Assembly: GCF_003217155.1 (NCBI RefSeq)
Contig: NZ_QJSU01000009.1
Span: 62,001-126,000 of the forward strand
Source of the DNA: Psychrobacter fozii
GTDB lineage: Bacteria; Pseudomonadota; Gammaproteobacteria; Pseudomonadales; Moraxellaceae
Reading direction: 5' to 3'
DNA: 64,000 nucleotides
Each line of letters opens with the position of its first letter. The stretch's first letter is position 1. The notes under the pieces were generated by a model that was given only the letters and a program-made list of their open reading frames with translations, ran no database searches and was not told the origin of the DNA. Shown here piece after piece: positions 48,183 to 58,334 of this stretch. The position numbers and the translations under genes were made by a program.

Positions 48183-48716
48183 ATGTCTCGTGTGGCTAAA
48201 GCCCCAGTGACGCTGCCAAATGGCGTAAGCGTTACTTTGAACGATCGGCAGGTCGAAGTTAAAGGCAAGAACGGCAATTTGTCTTTACGCCTGCATGCAT
48301 TGGTCGAGCTGAAACAGGAAGATGATGTTATCATTTTCTCACCTACAGTCGATTCAAAAGAAGCTATGATGCACACTGGCACCATGCGCGCTCTGCTTAA
48401 CAACTATGTTACAGGCGTAAATGAAGGCTTTGTAAAACGTCTTCAGTTAATTGGTGTTGGTTACCGCGCACAAGTTACTGGCAACAAAGTAACTTTGAAC
48501 GTCGGTTACTCTCATCCGGTAGAATATACGTTACCTGAAGGTGTGTCAGCTGAAACCCCAACGCAAACTGAAATTGTTTTGAAATCAAACAATAAGCAGC
48601 AGCTTGGTCAAGCAGCGGCTAATATCCGTGGTTTCCGCCCACCTGAGCCTTATAAAGGCAAAGGTATTCGTTATAGTGACGAGCATGTGATTCGCAAAGA
48701 AGCCAAGAAAAAATAA
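48183..48716 (+). CDS. rplF: 50S ribosomal protein L6
   Basis: 177 aa. [45 protein letters not shown] and [17 protein letters not shown], standard. The Shine-Dalgarno AGGA lies in a 12-bp palindrome AGGAATATTCCT (48171-48182) that touches the ATG. L6 is near the factor-binding site. Confidence 0.97.
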   Translation: MSRVAKAPVTLPNGVSVTLNDRQVEVKGKNGNLSLRLHALVELKQEDDVIIFSPTVDSKEAMMHTGTMRALLNNYVTGVNEGFVKRLQLIGVGYRAQVTGNKVTLNVGYSHPVEYTLPEGVSAETPTQTEIVLKSNNKQQLGQAAANIRGFRPPEPYKGKGIRYSDEHVIRKEAKKK

Positions 48717-48727
48717 GGTGAGTTGAA

Positions 48728-49078
48728 ATGTTTGATAAAAAAGCAGCTCGTCTGCGTCGAGCTAAGAAAACCCGCGCGCATATCCGTTTTTTAGGCGTTA
48801 ATCGCTTAACGGTTAACCGCACGCCAAAACATATGTATGCCCAGATTATCTCTCCGAACGGTGGTGAAGTGATTGCTCAGGCATCTACCTTAGACGTCAG
48901 CTTGCGCTCAGGCGCTACTGGTAATGCTGATGCAGCAACGTCTGTAGGCCAATTGATCGCAGAACGCGCAAAAGCAGCTGGTATCACTAAAGTTGCCTTT
49001 GACCGTAGTGGTTTCAAATATCATGGTCGAGTTAAAGCTTTAGCAGAAGCAGCTCGCGAGAACGGATTGGAGTTTTAA
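48728..49078 (+). CDS. rplR: 50S ribosomal protein L18
   Basis: 116 aa. [39 protein letters not shown] and [22 protein letters not shown] in family form. It binds 5S rRNA with L5. AAGGTGAG precedes the ATG. Confidence 0.97.
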   Translation: MFDKKAARLRRAKKTRAHIRFLGVNRLTVNRTPKHMYAQIISPNGGEVIAQASTLDVSLRSGATGNADAATSVGQLIAERAKAAGITKVAFDRSGFKYHGRVKALAEAARENGLEF

Positions 49079-49080
49079 TC

Positions 49081-49596
49081 ATGGCTAGAAATGATAAAAA
49101 TGATAAAAATGAACAGACTGACGGTCTAGTAGAACGCTTAGTTACCGTTGATCGTGTTGCAAAAGTTGTTAAAGGTGGTCGTATTTTCTCTTTCACTGCA
49201 CTAACTGTAGTGGGTGATGGCAACGGTCGTGTTGGTTTTGGTCGCGGTAAAGCACGTGAAGTGCCAGCTGCTATCCAAAAAGCACTAGAAGCTGCCAAAC
49301 GTAATATGATTACTGTTGAGCTAAATGATGCAACTTTGTATCATCCGATCAAAGCACGTCATGGTGCTAGTAAAGTTTATATGCAGCCTGCATCTGAAGG
49401 TACCGGCGTAATCGCTGGTGGCGCAATGCGTGCTGTGTTAGAAGTTGCTGGTGTCAAAGATGTTTTGACTAAATGTTATGGTTCTACCAATACTGCTAAC
49501 GTTGTTCGCGCAACGTTTAACGGTTTACGTGATATGTCAACTCCAGAGAAGATGGCAGCTAAACGTGGTAAATCTGTAGACGAAATCTTGGGTTAA
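49081..49596 (+). CDS. rpsE: 30S ribosomal protein S5
   Basis: 171 aa. [32 protein letters not shown] (family form), [25 protein letters not shown] [14 protein letters not shown] and [10 protein letters not shown]. The spectinomycin-loop region VVKGGR is intact. It acts in decoding accuracy with S4. Confidence 0.98.
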   Translation: MARNDKNDKNEQTDGLVERLVTVDRVAKVVKGGRIFSFTALTVVGDGNGRVGFGRGKAREVPAAIQKALEAAKRNMITVELNDATLYHPIKARHGASKVYMQPASEGTGVIAGGAMRAVLEVAGVKDVLTKCYGSTNTANVVRATFNGLRDMSTPEKMAAKRGKSVDEILG

Positions 49597-49616
49597 CTTA
49601 GACTAGGTGAGTTACG

Positions 49617-49796
49617 ATGAAAAAAATGAAAGTCACTCAATTTAAATCGGGTGCCCATCGCCTAAAGAGCCACAAAGCGAGCTTGAAAGGATTGGGTTTA
49701 CGCCGTATTAACCATACTGTTGAAGTAGAAGATACTCCTTCAACTCGTGGTATGGTAAATCGCGTTAACTACATGGTAAAAGTGGAGGAAGCGTAA
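49617..49796 (+). CDS. rpmD: 50S ribosomal protein L30
   Basis: 59 aa, just too short for a 60-residue cut-off. [20 protein letters not shown], then [20 protein letters not shown] and VNYMVKVEE. An AGGTGAG site lies 6 bases upstream of the ATG. The TAA overlaps the rplO ATG. Confidence 0.96.
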   Translation: MKKMKVTQFKSGAHRLKSHKASLKGLGLRRINHTVEVEDTPSTRGMVNRVNYMVKVEEA

Positions 49797-50236
49797 TGGG
49801 TCTTAGATTAAATGAATTATCACCAGGTGTTGGTGCAAAGAAAACTGCACAACGTCGTGGTCGTGGTATCGGTTCAGGTCTTGGTAAGACTGGTGGTCGT
49901 GGTGTAAAAGGTCAGAAATCTCGTTCAGGTTCTAGCGTACGCTCAGGATTTGAAGGTGGTCAAATGCCTTTATATCGTCGTCTACCTAAATTTGGTTTTA
50001 CCAGTAAAATGGCAATGAAGACAGCTGAAGTACGTCTGTCTGAACTAAACCAAATTGAAGGCGATGTTGTTAGCATTGAAACACTTAAAGCTGCTAACCT
50101 TATCCGTCATGATATGAAGCGTGCCCGTGTTATGTTATCAGGCGAAGTCACTAAAGCTTATACTTTTAAAGGTATCAAAGTGACTAAAGGCGCTAAGCTA
50201 GCAATCGAAGCTGCTGGTGGTAGCATCGAGGAGTAA
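49796..50236 (+). CDS. rplO: 50S ribosomal protein L15
   Basis: 146 aa. [21 protein letters not shown], the glycine-rich [37 protein letters not shown], and the C-terminal [22 protein letters not shown] in the end of rpmD is its ribosome site. Confidence 0.97.
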   Translation: MGLRLNELSPGVGAKKTAQRRGRGIGSGLGKTGGRGVKGQKSRSGSSVRSGFEGGQMPLYRRLPKFGFTSKMAMKTAEVRLSELNQIEGDVVSIETLKAANLIRHDMKRARVMLSGEVTKAYTFKGIKVTKGAKLAIEAAGGSIEE

Positions 50237-50240
50237 TAAC

Positions 50241-51587
50241 GTGTCAAAACAATCAATGTCATCGACTGGTATACCGCTCAATCCATTTGCATTTATACGC
50301 AAGTATGACGAATTATGGACGCGTTTATTATTCTTAATCGGCGCATTGATTGTTTATCGTTTAGGGTCACATATTCCAGTACCGGGTATCAATCCGGTTA
50401 ACTTGGCTGATCTGTTTTCGCGCAACGAAAACACCATCCTGAGCATGTTTAATATGTTCTCAGGTGGTGCACTAGAGCGTATGTCTATTATGGCACTTGG
50501 TATTATGCCATATATCTCAGCATCGATTATTGTCCAGATGATGTCTGCGGTATTGCCATCGCTTGAAGCCCTCAAAAAAGAAGGTGAAGCGGGACGACGC
50601 AAGCTAAACAAGTATACCCGTCAGGGAACGCTTGCTTTAGCCCTAGTACAGTCATTAGGGATGTGTGCTGGCTTAATCAGTCAAAATCTTACCTTATCTT
50701 CTGGTCTTACTTTTTATATTCCAGCTGTTACTTCTTTAGTAGCAGGCGCTATGTTCTTGATGTGGCTTGGTGAGCAGATTACAGAGCGTGGTGTAGGTAA
50801 CGGTATTTCAATGCTCATTTTTGCAAGCATTGTGGCTGGTACGCCAGGTATGATTTCGCAATCTATCGAACAGGTCAATCAAGGTCAGATGAACTTGATT
50901 GTACTATTTATTTTTGTGTTACTAGGTATAGCGGTTACTGCTGGCATTGTTTATATTGAACGTGCTCAACGCCGTGTTCCCGTAAACTACGCACAAAAGC
51001 AGCAACAGGGTCGTAAAATTTATGCTCAGCAGCAGTCTCATCTGCCGTTGAAGCTAAACATGGCAGGGGTTATTCCCGCTATCTTTGCGAGTTCTCTATT
51101 GTTGTTTCCAGCAAGTTTAGGGCAGTGGGTTGGTCAATCAACCGATCCTACCTTTACACAAAAAATATTACAGAATATGGCGTTAGTATTGTCTCCAGGA
51201 CAGCCGCTATATTTAGTATTGTTTGGTGCAATGATTATTTTCTTCTGCTATTTTTATACGGCGCTAGTATTTAGCCCACGTGAAGTAGCTGAAAACCTTA
51301 AACGTAGTGGTGCGTATATCCCAGGTATTCGCCCAGGACAACAAACTCAGCGTTACCTCGATCATGTATTAAACCGATTGACCTTTATTGGCGCGATGTA
51401 TATGACGGTTATTTGTTTAATGCCAATGGTCGTCCAGTCATCGTTTGGTGTGCCGTTTCAACTCGGTGGTACGTCTTTACTGATTATGGTGGTTGTGGTA
51501 ATGGACTTCATCTCGCAGATTCAAGCGCATTTGATGACCCATCAATATCATGATCAGACGTTAATTCAATCGCCCACTCAATCTTAA
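50241..51587 (+). CDS. secY: Preprotein translocase subunit SecY
   Basis: 448 aa from GTG at 50241 with GAGGAG 8 bases upstream; ATG at 50256 is an alternative. Ten membrane segments. The plug and first helices ([19 protein letters not shown]), [25 protein letters not shown] in family form, cytoplasmic loop [12 protein letters not shown], and [23 protein letters not shown] are diagnostic. It forms the Sec channel with SecE and SecG. Confidence 0.97.
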   Translation: MSKQSMSSTGIPLNPFAFIRKYDELWTRLLFLIGALIVYRLGSHIPVPGINPVNLADLFSRNENTILSMFNMFSGGALERMSIMALGIMPYISASIIVQMMSAVLPSLEALKKEGEAGRRKLNKYTRQGTLALALVQSLGMCAGLISQNLTLSSGLTFYIPAVTSLVAGAMFLMWLGEQITERGVGNGISMLIFASIVAGTPGMISQSIEQVNQGQMNLIVLFIFVLLGIAVTAGIVYIERAQRRVPVNYAQKQQQGRKIYAQQQSHLPLKLNMAGVIPAIFASSLLLFPASLGQWVGQSTDPTFTQKILQNMALVLSPGQPLYLVLFGAMIIFFCYFYTALVFSPREVAENLKRSGAYIPGIRPGQQTQRYLDHVLNRLTFIGAMYMTVICLMPMVVQSSFGVPFQLGGTSLLIMVVVVMDFISQIQAHLMTHQYHDQTLIQSPTQS

Positions 51588-51618
51588 ATGAGCGGTACGA
51601 TATTTCAAGGAGCATGCT

Positions 51619-51735
51619 ATGAAAGTTCAAGCATCAGTTAAAAAGATTTGTGGTAGCTGTAAAGTTGTGCGCCGTAAAGGCCGTGTACATATTATTTGTA
51701 CAGCAGAACCTCGCCACAAGCAACGTCAGGGTTAA
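51619..51735 (+). CDS. rpmJ: 50S ribosomal protein L36
   Basis: 38 aa: [38 protein letters not shown]. The zinc ribbon C-x2-C ... C-x4-H is complete, so this is the zinc (C+) form. AAGGAGC precedes the ATG. Position after secY is usual. Confidence 0.96.
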   Translation: MKVQASVKKICGSCKVVRRKGRVHIICTAEPRHKQRQG

Positions 51736-51988
51736 TACTTAGTATCACAAAGCCTCAGGTTTTTGTTACTATTTAAATTAATACTTGAAAAATAACGGCG
51801 GATGCGATATCATCCGCCACTTGCCGTAGTTTATGCAAAAACTTTTATAATACTATCGAAGAATAAGTCTGTTATCAGACCAAAGCAGAGATTGAGATTA
51901 CAAAGGCTTTAGTATTGACAGCAACAAATCTGAAAAGTAATGCCTTATCGTTAGATAACGCTTATTTTTCTTTAATGGAGAGAAATCA
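51736..51988 (+). promoter_or_regulatory. Alpha operon promoter/leader region before rpsM
   Basis: An 8-bp hairpin GGCGGATG/CATCCGCC (51797-51818) without a T-run comes first. Then two promoter candidates: TTGCCG-19-TATAAT (TATAAT at 51846-51851) and TTGACA (51915-51920) -17-TAATGC. Small hairpins GTCTG/CAGAC and CGTTA/TAACG follow. In E. coli, S4 represses the alpha operon at a structured rpsM leader; a similar role is possible here. Confidence 0.5.
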
Positions 51989-52345
51989 ATGGCTCGTATT
52001 GCCGGCGTAAACATTCCGGATAATAAGCATGCTGTTATTTCACTAACTTACATCTTTGGTGTAGGTCGTACCACTGCTCAGAAAATCTTAGAAGCAGTTG
52101 GCATTGCCCCTACTACTAAAGTCAGTCAGTTAGATGATACACAGTTAGATGCTATCCGTGCACAAATTGCAAATTACATGACTGAAGGTGACCTTCGTCG
52201 TGAAGTTTCAATGAATATTAAGCGTTTAGTTGATCTTGGTTGTTACCGTGGCATCCGCCATCGTCGTAACCTACCAGTTAGAGGTCAGAACACCAAGAAC
52301 AACGCTCGTACTCGTAAGGGTCCGACACGCCCTCTCAAAAGATAA
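51989..52345 (+). CDS. rpsM: 30S ribosomal protein S13
   Basis: 118 aa. [30 protein letters not shown] (family form), the H2TH-like [22 protein letters not shown], and a basic tail. It contacts P-site tRNA and the 50S. TGGAGAG precedes the ATG. First gene of the alpha block. Confidence 0.98.
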   Translation: MARIAGVNIPDNKHAVISLTYIFGVGRTTAQKILEAVGIAPTTKVSQLDDTQLDAIRAQIANYMTEGDLRREVSMNIKRLVDLGCYRGIRHRRNLPVRGQNTKNNARTRKGPTRPLKR

Positions 52346-52365
52346 TTAACTTAGGAAGCTAAAAG

Positions 52366-52755
52366 ATGGCAAAAGACACTCGCAGTCGCAAAAAGGTGAC
52401 TCGCCGTTCAGTATCGGAGGGCGTAGCCCATATCCATGCGTCTTTTAATAACACCATTGTTACGATTACCGATCGTCAGGGTAATGCATTGGCTTGGGCC
52501 ACTTCAGGTGGACAAGGCTTCCGTGGTTCACGTAAATCTACACCATTTGCAGCTCAGGTTGCAGCTGAAGTCGCTGGTAAAGCGGCCCAAGAATATGGTG
52601 TTAAGAATATCGACGTTTTGGTCAAAGGACCAGGACCGGGTCGTGAGTCTGCGGTAAGAGCACTAGGTGCATTGGGTTATAAAGTCAACAGCATCTCTGA
52701 TGTAACCCCAATCCCACACAATGGTTGCCGTGCGCCGAAAAAGCGCCGCGTCTAA
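52366..52755 (+). CDS. rpsK: 30S ribosomal protein S11
   Basis: 129 aa. [31 protein letters not shown] (family form), [17 protein letters not shown] and the end [15 protein letters not shown], with the Asn-Gly pair that is often isoaspartylated. It lines the mRNA path on the platform. Confidence 0.98.
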   Translation: MAKDTRSRKKVTRRSVSEGVAHIHASFNNTIVTITDRQGNALAWATSGGQGFRGSRKSTPFAAQVAAEVAGKAAQEYGVKNIDVLVKGPGPGRESAVRALGALGYKVNSISDVTPIPHNGCRAPKKRRV

Positions 52756-52803
52756 TATTAAAGACGAAGCTTTTTATATTGAAAGCTTATAGGAGACATA
52801 ACA

Positions 52804-53445
52804 ATGGCCCGCTATATTGGACCAAAACTCAAATTATCACGTCGTGAAGGTACGGATTTAGGCCTTAAGTCTGGCGTTAAACCATACGACGTAAAAACGA
52901 AAAAAGCTGGTCGTCCACCAGGTCAACATGGCGTAAGCCGTAACAAGACCTCTGAATATGCTCTACAGCTGCGTGAAAAGCAGAAAGTTAAGCGTATTTA
53001 TGGTGTACTAGAGCGTCAATTCGCTAATTACTATAAAGAATCTGCTCGTAAGCGCGGTGCTACAGGTGAAAACCTACTAGCCATGCTTGAGAGCCGTCTA
53101 GATAACGTTGTATATCGCATGGGCTTTGGCTCAACTCGCGCAGAAGCACGTCAGCTAGTCAGTCATCGTACTGTTATGGTAAAAAAAGCTGGCCGTGATG
53201 AGTTTGTTCGTGTGAACATTCCATCAATTCAGCTTCAAGATGGTGATGTCATCGCTATCCAAGAGAAGTCTCGCGAACAACTACGTATTAAAAACGCTAT
53301 TGAACTAGCGACACAACGTGGTATTCCAGAATGGCTAGATGTTGATCACAGCAAACTACAAGGCACGTTTAAACATGCGCCTGATCGTATTGATCTACCT
53401 GCTGAAATCAACGAAAGCTTGATCGTTGAGCTATACTCTAAGTAA
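52804..53445 (+). CDS. rpsD: 30S ribosomal protein S4
   Basis: 213 aa, a few longer than E. coli S4. [42 protein letters not shown] in family form, the S4 RNA domain [24 protein letters not shown], ending VELYSK. No N-terminal zinc cysteines. A primary 16S binder, and in E. coli the alpha operon repressor. Confidence 0.98.
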   Translation: MARYIGPKLKLSRREGTDLGLKSGVKPYDVKTKKAGRPPGQHGVSRNKTSEYALQLREKQKVKRIYGVLERQFANYYKESARKRGATGENLLAMLESRLDNVVYRMGFGSTRAEARQLVSHRTVMVKKAGRDEFVRVNIPSIQLQDGDVIAIQEKSREQLRIKNAIELATQRGIPEWLDVDHSKLQGTFKHAPDRIDLPAEINESLIVELYSK

Positions 53446-53526
53446 ATGACGTACTGCTCGATGTCATGAAAATGGCATTGAGCAATTAACGTTAATTAAA
53501 CCAGTTTAATAAATCGAGGTGACATC

Positions 53527-54534
53527 ATGATGCTAAATGCAACTGAGTTTCTAACGCCGAATGCCATTAACGTGGACACGGTTAACGAAACGATTGCGAA
53601 AGTCACGCTCGAACCGTTAGAACGCGGCTTTGGGCATACCCTAGGTAATGCCTTACGTCGTATCTTGTTATCTTCATTACCTGGTGCTGCAGTCATTGAA
53701 GCCGAGATTGATGGTGTTGACCATGAATACTCTACGCTTGAAGGGCTACAAGAAGATGTACTTGACTTGCTTTTGAACTTAAAAGGCTTGGCAATTACGC
53801 TTCATGACCAAAATGAAGTATTTTTGACCTTGGATAAACAAGGTCCAGGCACTATTACTGCTGCAGATATCACGTTACCGCACAATGTTGACATCATCAA
53901 TCCAGAATTGGTATTGGGTACATTGAGTGATCGTGGTCATCTTAAGATGCGTTTGCGCGTAGTAATGGGTCGTGGATATGAGCCAGCAAACCAGCGCCGT
54001 GAAGATGGTGATACTAAAGCAATTGGACGCTTAAAGCTTGATGCAAGTTTTAGTCCTGTGCTTCGTGTTGCTTATCAGGTTGAGAACGCTCGTGTAGAGC
54101 AGCGTACTGATCTTGATCGTCTTATCATTGAGCTTGAAACTAATGGCACTATAGATCCAGAAGAAGCAATTCGTAAAGCAGCCACTATTTTACAACAACA
54201 GATTTCTATCTTTGTTGACCTAGAAGCTGAAGAAGCGCCTGAGCCTGTGAAAGAGAAAGAAGAGGTTGATCCGGTGCTATTACGCCCTGTGGACGATCTT
54301 GAACTAACGGTTCGCTCAGCCAACTGCTTGAAAGCTGAAAACATTTACTATATCGGTGATTTGGTACAACGTTCAGAGACTGAACTTCTAAAAACCCCAA
54401 ATCTTGGTAAGAAATCATTAACTGAAATCAAAGACGTTTTAGCGTCTAAAGATTTAGAGCTCGGTATGCGCCTAGATAACTGGCCACCAGCTGATTTACG
54501 TGTTGATGATCGCTTTTCTTATCGTAGCCGTTAA
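53527..54534 (+). CDS. rpoA: RNA polymerase alpha subunit
   Basis: 335 aa. The NTD (1 to about 235) for dimerisation has [23 protein letters not shown]. The linker is acidic and Glu/Pro-rich. The CTD (about 250-320) has [23 protein letters not shown] and [13 protein letters not shown] for UP-element and activator contact. Two ATGs stand at the start (53527, 53530). A GAGGTGAC site lies upstream. Confidence 0.98.
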   Translation: MMLNATEFLTPNAINVDTVNETIAKVTLEPLERGFGHTLGNALRRILLSSLPGAAVIEAEIDGVDHEYSTLEGLQEDVLDLLLNLKGLAITLHDQNEVFLTLDKQGPGTITAADITLPHNVDIINPELVLGTLSDRGHLKMRLRVVMGRGYEPANQRREDGDTKAIGRLKLDASFSPVLRVAYQVENARVEQRTDLDRLIIELETNGTIDPEEAIRKAATILQQQISIFVDLEAEEAPEPVKEKEEVDPVLLRPVDDLELTVRSANCLKAENIYYIGDLVQRSETELLKTPNLGKKSLTEIKDVLASKDLELGMRLDNWPPADLRVDDRFSYRSR

Positions 54535-54553
54535 ACTTTAAGGATTTTTGACT

Positions 54554-54913
54554 ATGCGCCATCGTAAGAGTGGAGTCAAGCTGGGTCGTACCGGCAGTCA
54601 TCGTAAGGCAATGTTTCAGAACATGACTAACTCATTATTTGAGCATGAACTGATCAAAACAACTTTACCAAAAGCTAAAGAACTACGTCGCGTTGCCGAG
54701 CCATTAATCACTATGGCTAAAGAAGACAGCGTTGCTAACCGTCGTTTAGCATTCAGCCGTATGCGTAGCAAAGCTATGGTAGGCAAATTATTTGGCACGT
54801 TAGGTCCTCGTTACCAGACTCGTCCAGGTGGTTATTTGCGTATCGTAAAATGCGGTCATCGTGATGGTGACAATGCGCCAATGGCATATGTAGAATTAGT
54901 TGATCGTGACTAG
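54554..54913 (+). CDS. rplQ: 50S ribosomal protein L17
   Basis: 119 aa from the ATG at 54554 ([20 protein letters not shown]); a TTG 6 bases earlier is rejected. Core [21 protein letters not shown] and [25 protein letters not shown] lies about 9 bases upstream. Last gene of the ribosomal cluster, closed by a terminator. Confidence 0.97.
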   Translation: MRHRKSGVKLGRTGSHRKAMFQNMTNSLFEHELIKTTLPKAKELRRVAEPLITMAKEDSVANRRLAFSRMRSKAMVGKLFGTLGPRYQTRPGGYLRIVKCGHRDGDNAPMAYVELVDRD

Positions 54914-54937
54914 TTTTATACTGAATATATGATTCAT

Positions 54938-54969
54938 AAAAAAGCTCCAATTAATTGGAGCTTTTTTTT
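54938..54969. terminator. Bidirectional terminator, rplQ / yciO-like gene
   Basis: A perfect 30-bp inverted repeat with arms AAAAAAGCTCCAATT and its complement, A-run on the left and eight T on the right. It serves both convergent transcripts. Confidence 0.9.
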
Positions 54970-55005
54970 ATGTCTTGAATTTGGTTAATCACATTATTAA
55001 TTTTA

Positions 55006-55626
55006 TTAGCGCAGTAGTGAATCAACATCAGCAGCACCTTGCCTGATAATCTCAGGTTGGCTGCTAGTCATATCTACGATGGTCGTTAGCTTAGTTGTTT
55101 TTATACCTGCATTGATTAGACCATCAATTTGATTACCCAAGATATCTTCAATCTCGAATGGATCGTCAAGTATGTCATCACGGTTAGGTAAGATTAGTGA
55201 GCTAGTTAAAATGGGTTCATCCATAGCTTCTAGAAGTGCTTGAGCAATAGCGTTACTCGGTACTCGGATACCGATTGTTTTTTTCTTGGCATGAGACAGT
55301 TTCTTTGGTACATCTTTTGTGGCATTTAGGATGAATGTAATAGGTGCTGGGGTATGTGCTTTTAGCTGTTTAAACTGCACATTATCTACTGTGGCGTAAT
55401 TAGCAATCTCACTTAGGTCACGGCATAATAAGGTAAATTGGTGTTTATCATCAAGCTCACGAATTTGTTTAAGTTTTTCTAACGCATCTTTGGCACCCAG
55501 ACGACAACCAAAGGCATAGCTGGTATCGGTAGGGTAGATGATCAGTTGGTCTTTACGTAGCAGGTCAGCCACTTGCTCAATCAATCGAGGCTGTGGATTG
55601 TCTGGGTGAATATAGAATACTTGCAT
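55006..55626 (-). CDS. YciO-like Sua5/YrdC-fold protein
   Basis: 206 aa. The YrdC fold is visible: LIIYPTDTSYAFGCRLGA, KHQFTLLCRDLSEIANYA, APITFILNATK and GIRVPSNAIAQALLEA with LTSSLILP. The KQIRELDDKHQF and H..TLLCRDLS segments fit the YciO branch rather than TsaC. TsaC/Sua5 make threonylcarbamoyl-AMP for t6A in tRNA; YciO has weak or unclear activity. It is a lone gene facing rplQ. Confidence 0.85.
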   Translation of the reverse strand: MQVFYIHPDNPQPRLIEQVADLLRKDQLIIYPTDTSYAFGCRLGAKDALEKLKQIRELDDKHQFTLLCRDLSEIANYATVDNVQFKQLKAHTPAPITFILNATKDVPKKLSHAKKKTIGIRVPSNAIAQALLEAMDEPILTSSLILPNRDDILDDPFEIEDILGNQIDGLINAGIKTTKLTTIVDMTSSQPEIIRQGAADVDSLLR

Positions 55627-55895
55627 AATGCTTCCTTATCTTATAATTATGAGGTTTTTCTTCATTTAAATAAGTGTTTCGGTGGCTGTGTTAAGTCTGT
55701 TTAATACAGAGGATAATTCATAAAGTATATTTTAAACGTTAATAAAGTTTATTGGTTTAAAATATGGATTTGATCATTAGTATAGCGCATAGCACATGTA
55801 ACTTTAGTGGCAAGGCGTTATTGTTCGTATAAGATCCTTAACCATTCACGTTATAAAAATCATACCATTGAAAGTTATATTGCCATTGGTTTAGT

Positions 55896-56621
55896 CTAAT
55901 TGGGTGTGGAAATCTCAAGTAAAGTAAGTAATAATTTTTTAGCATCACGTGGTAGTGTCTGTGGCTCAGTAATATACTGTTCTGCTTGTTGATAAACGTC
56001 ATGTTCGAAGGTGCTATCACTCGTATCAAACGCTGCAAATAAATTGTCCTGCGATACTTGGAAAGGTCGCCCGCAAGCTAAAGTAAATAGACATTCCAAT
56101 GCTTGCGGCTTAATTTCGACGCGCTCAAAAGACTGCTGCTGCGCTGCTGATCGTCCATCTGGTGCATACCAGTAGCCAAAGTCTGGCAACCTTCTACGAG
56201 CTTCTCCGGCTACACACCAATGGCTCAGCTCGTGCAACGCACTGGCAAAAAAACCATGAGCAAATTCAATTCTTGCGGGTTCATTGTTTTGGGCAGGAAA
56301 GTATTCGGGTTCACCTTCACTACGAACCAATATTACCTTTTGATCAGCAAATAAAGTATTGAATAATTGAATGAGCCAGTCGGTAGCTACCTGCTCATTA
56401 TTATGAGCTAATTGTTGGTCGTTATCGTCAGTTTCGGTAGTAGCTAGGCCTTGCCATTCATTTCTCAGGCGCTCTAACGCTTTATTCTTCTCAAAATTTG
56501 ATGAATCGGCAGAGATAGAGTTCATATCACTGACCAACTCGGTAAGACATTTCAGTAGTATTTTTGCTTTAGAAGATGAGAGTAAGTTAGCAAAGTCAAT
56601 TTTATTGTTAAACGAATTCAT
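55896..56621 (-). CDS. epmC: Elongation factor P hydroxylase
   Basis: 241 aa from the ATG at 56621 (MNSFNNKID); the frame continues to 56666 without family support. The iron-site motif ALHELSHWC (HExxH) and EARRRLPDFGYWYAPDGRSAAQQQ (family form), followed by FERVEIKPQALEC, are diagnostic of EpmC. In E. coli it hydroxylates the beta-lysyl modification on EF-P, after EpmA and EpmB. Those partners are not in this window. The N-terminal 60 residues are variable. Confidence 0.9.
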   Translation of the reverse strand: MNSFNNKIDFANLLSSSKAKILLKCLTELVSDMNSISADSSNFEKNKALERLRNEWQGLATTETDDNDQQLAHNNEQVATDWLIQLFNTLFADQKVILVRSEGEPEYFPAQNNEPARIEFAHGFFASALHELSHWCVAGEARRRLPDFGYWYAPDGRSAAQQQSFERVEIKPQALECLFTLACGRPFQVSQDNLFAAFDTSDSTFEHDVYQQAEQYITEPQTLPRDAKKLLLTLLEISTPN

Positions 56622-56806
56622 AAGTGAAATACTGGTCAGATAAGTGGTAAAAATGAAAACTATCACCTTAGTATAAAGGCGAAGAACAGGTCATGTTAAA
56701 TCGTGCCAATATCAAAAATATTAACATACTAGCGCTAGCGTCATTCAATGCTTTCCGTTAGTATGGCAGGCAATATTATACACCGTTTTGATGAATGAGG
56801 CCGCGC

Positions 56807-57400
56807 ATGTCAAGCACTCCAGAAAGTAAACCGTCAGCAATGCATACTGATAACAAAAAAGTGCCGTTACCTACCAGCATGCCCGATTCTATTTCTTTAG
56901 ATAAGTGGGCAGATACTGGTTATGAATGGTCAGGAGAAGTAGAGCCAAGTGCGTTCAAACGTCTGGCGCTTATTCTAGCTACCGAACACGAGCAAGAAAA
57001 AATACAGCTTAGTGCTAGCTTATATCGCCGTAATAATGTCTTACATTTGGCATTTACATTGACTGGTCAGGTTTGGCTAACTTGTCAGCGCTGTCTGCAG
57101 CCAGTGTCTATCGATTTGTCTGACGATTTTAATATTGCTTTGCTCGAAAAAGAGGGCCAAGTACGCTTAGTGAATGAAGAGCAAGATTATTTATTACTTG
57201 ATGAAATCATTACAGAGCAATCACCAGAGAAGCTATTGCCATTCAAGAAATTGGTTGAAGACGAGATACTACTCAAGACGCCAATGTCACCAAAGCATGA
57301 TGACTGTGAGATGACGGTAGAGCAGTTTGGTGAGATTCCAGAAGAAGAAGAAACAGAAAATCCTTTTGCCGCTTTAGCCTCGCTAAAAGGCAAGCTGTAG
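56807..57400 (+). CDS. yceD: YceD/DUF177 family protein
   Basis: 197 aa from the ATG at 56807 (MSSTPES), with GAGG 7 bases upstream; an ATG at 56795 is open but overlaps that site. CQRCLQPVSIDL is the family's CxxC core, followed by LLEKEGQVRL, ITEQSPEKLLPFKKLVEDEILLKTPM (family form) and a Glu-rich end. In E. coli and plants, YceD supports 23S rRNA accumulation. It precedes rpmF, as is almost universal. Confidence 0.9.
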   Translation: MSSTPESKPSAMHTDNKKVPLPTSMPDSISLDKWADTGYEWSGEVEPSAFKRLALILATEHEQEKIQLSASLYRRNNVLHLAFTLTGQVWLTCQRCLQPVSIDLSDDFNIALLEKEGQVRLVNEEQDYLLLDEIITEQSPEKLLPFKKLVEDEILLKTPMSPKHDDCEMTVEQFGEIPEEEETENPFAALASLKGKL

Positions 57401-57736
57401 TTTCATTAAAAGCAATTCACATATAAATGTACTACTTAATGAATTTGTGATACCTTTCATCAGCTTTCTACAGAAGAGTGAGATGCAGGGCTTTATTAAT
57501 CCATTAAACATGCGTATAATGTCCGGTTTATTGCATTCTAGCAACAAGTTGCTTGCTGATAGAAGCTGACTATGCAAATTTACTATAGATTTTAGACATA
57601 GTTAGCATTTTATGTGAGTGGCAATCTATTTAACTAATGATGCGTAAGACTTAGGTTGTTGTGATTATATGGCCTCTGTCAGTATCGATTAAAGCTGAAT
57701 TTCAAGCTTATCCCTTTTAAGTATAGGAGCTATATC
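57401..57736 (+). promoter_or_regulatory. yceD-rpmF gap with a candidate rpmF promoter
   Basis: 336 bases without a gene, longer than the usual short yceD-rpmF spacer. TTTATT (57492-57497), 17 bp, TATAAT (57515-57520) gives a leader of about 210 bases. AGCAACAAGTTGCT lies just after it as a small hairpin. I see no further ORF. Confidence 0.5.
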
Positions 57737-57919
57737 ATGGCTGTTCAAAAAAGTCGTAAAAGCCGTTCTCGTCGTGACATGCGCCGTTCACACCATCGTA
57801 TGGAAGTGGCTGAGCTGAGCATTGATGCTACTACTGGTGAAAAACATCGTCGTCATCACATGACTAAAGATGGTTTTTACCGTGGTCGTCAGTTGTTCAA
57901 GGTAAGTCAAGACGCCTAA
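57737..57919 (+). CDS. rpmF: 50S ribosomal protein L32
   Basis: 60 aa: [47 protein letters not shown]. No zinc cysteines (the C- form). AGGAGCT lies 6 bases upstream. plsX and fabH, which follow it in E. coli, are absent here. Confidence 0.96.
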   Translation: MAVQKSRKSRSRRDMRRSHHRMEVAELSIDATTGEKHRRHHMTKDGFYRGRQLFKVSQDA

Positions 57920-58334
57920 GTTGCTTGTTAGCTAATGCAAAAGTAGTCATGGTACTGGTGACTATTATTGCTTTTGCATAGCCGTATCAAGCAATGAGTT
58001 TTGAGCTAAAGAAAGCCAAGTTATTTCGCTATCATATATTATGTGGCTAGATAACTTGGCTTTTTGCTATGGTTTTTTAAAATAAATATTTTATTTTTAG
58101 CCTTTAGCAAATATGAAAGTGAACTGATACAATCTATTATTACAATTTTAGTGATATTCTCTGCTACACCAGTTTAGGTGGCACTCACTATGATAATAGA
58201 GTCTGTCAGTGTATAGTTCACTAATAGCTAATTTTTCGAAAAATAACGAACGCAACGGCTCTGTGTCGTACCTAATAATATAACAACTCCCATTATTTTT
58301 AGGGATGTTTCCAATTGAATAAGGAATATTGGTT
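57920..58334 (+). terminator. Two hairpins between rpmF and fabD
   Basis: 415 bases with no gene. A long stem ATGCAAAAG...CTTTTGCAT (57935-57979, with an inner TAGTCA/TGACTA) is followed by a 13-bp stem AAAGCCAAGTTAT/ATAACTTGGCTTT (58012-58063) ending in five T. The second is a good terminator. fabD must start from its own promoter in 58070-58330, not clearly identified. Confidence 0.7.

Noticed and set aside
50217..50240. Upstream extension of secY overlapping rplO
   Set aside because: The GTG at 50241 has a GAGGAG site at a good distance and fits family length.
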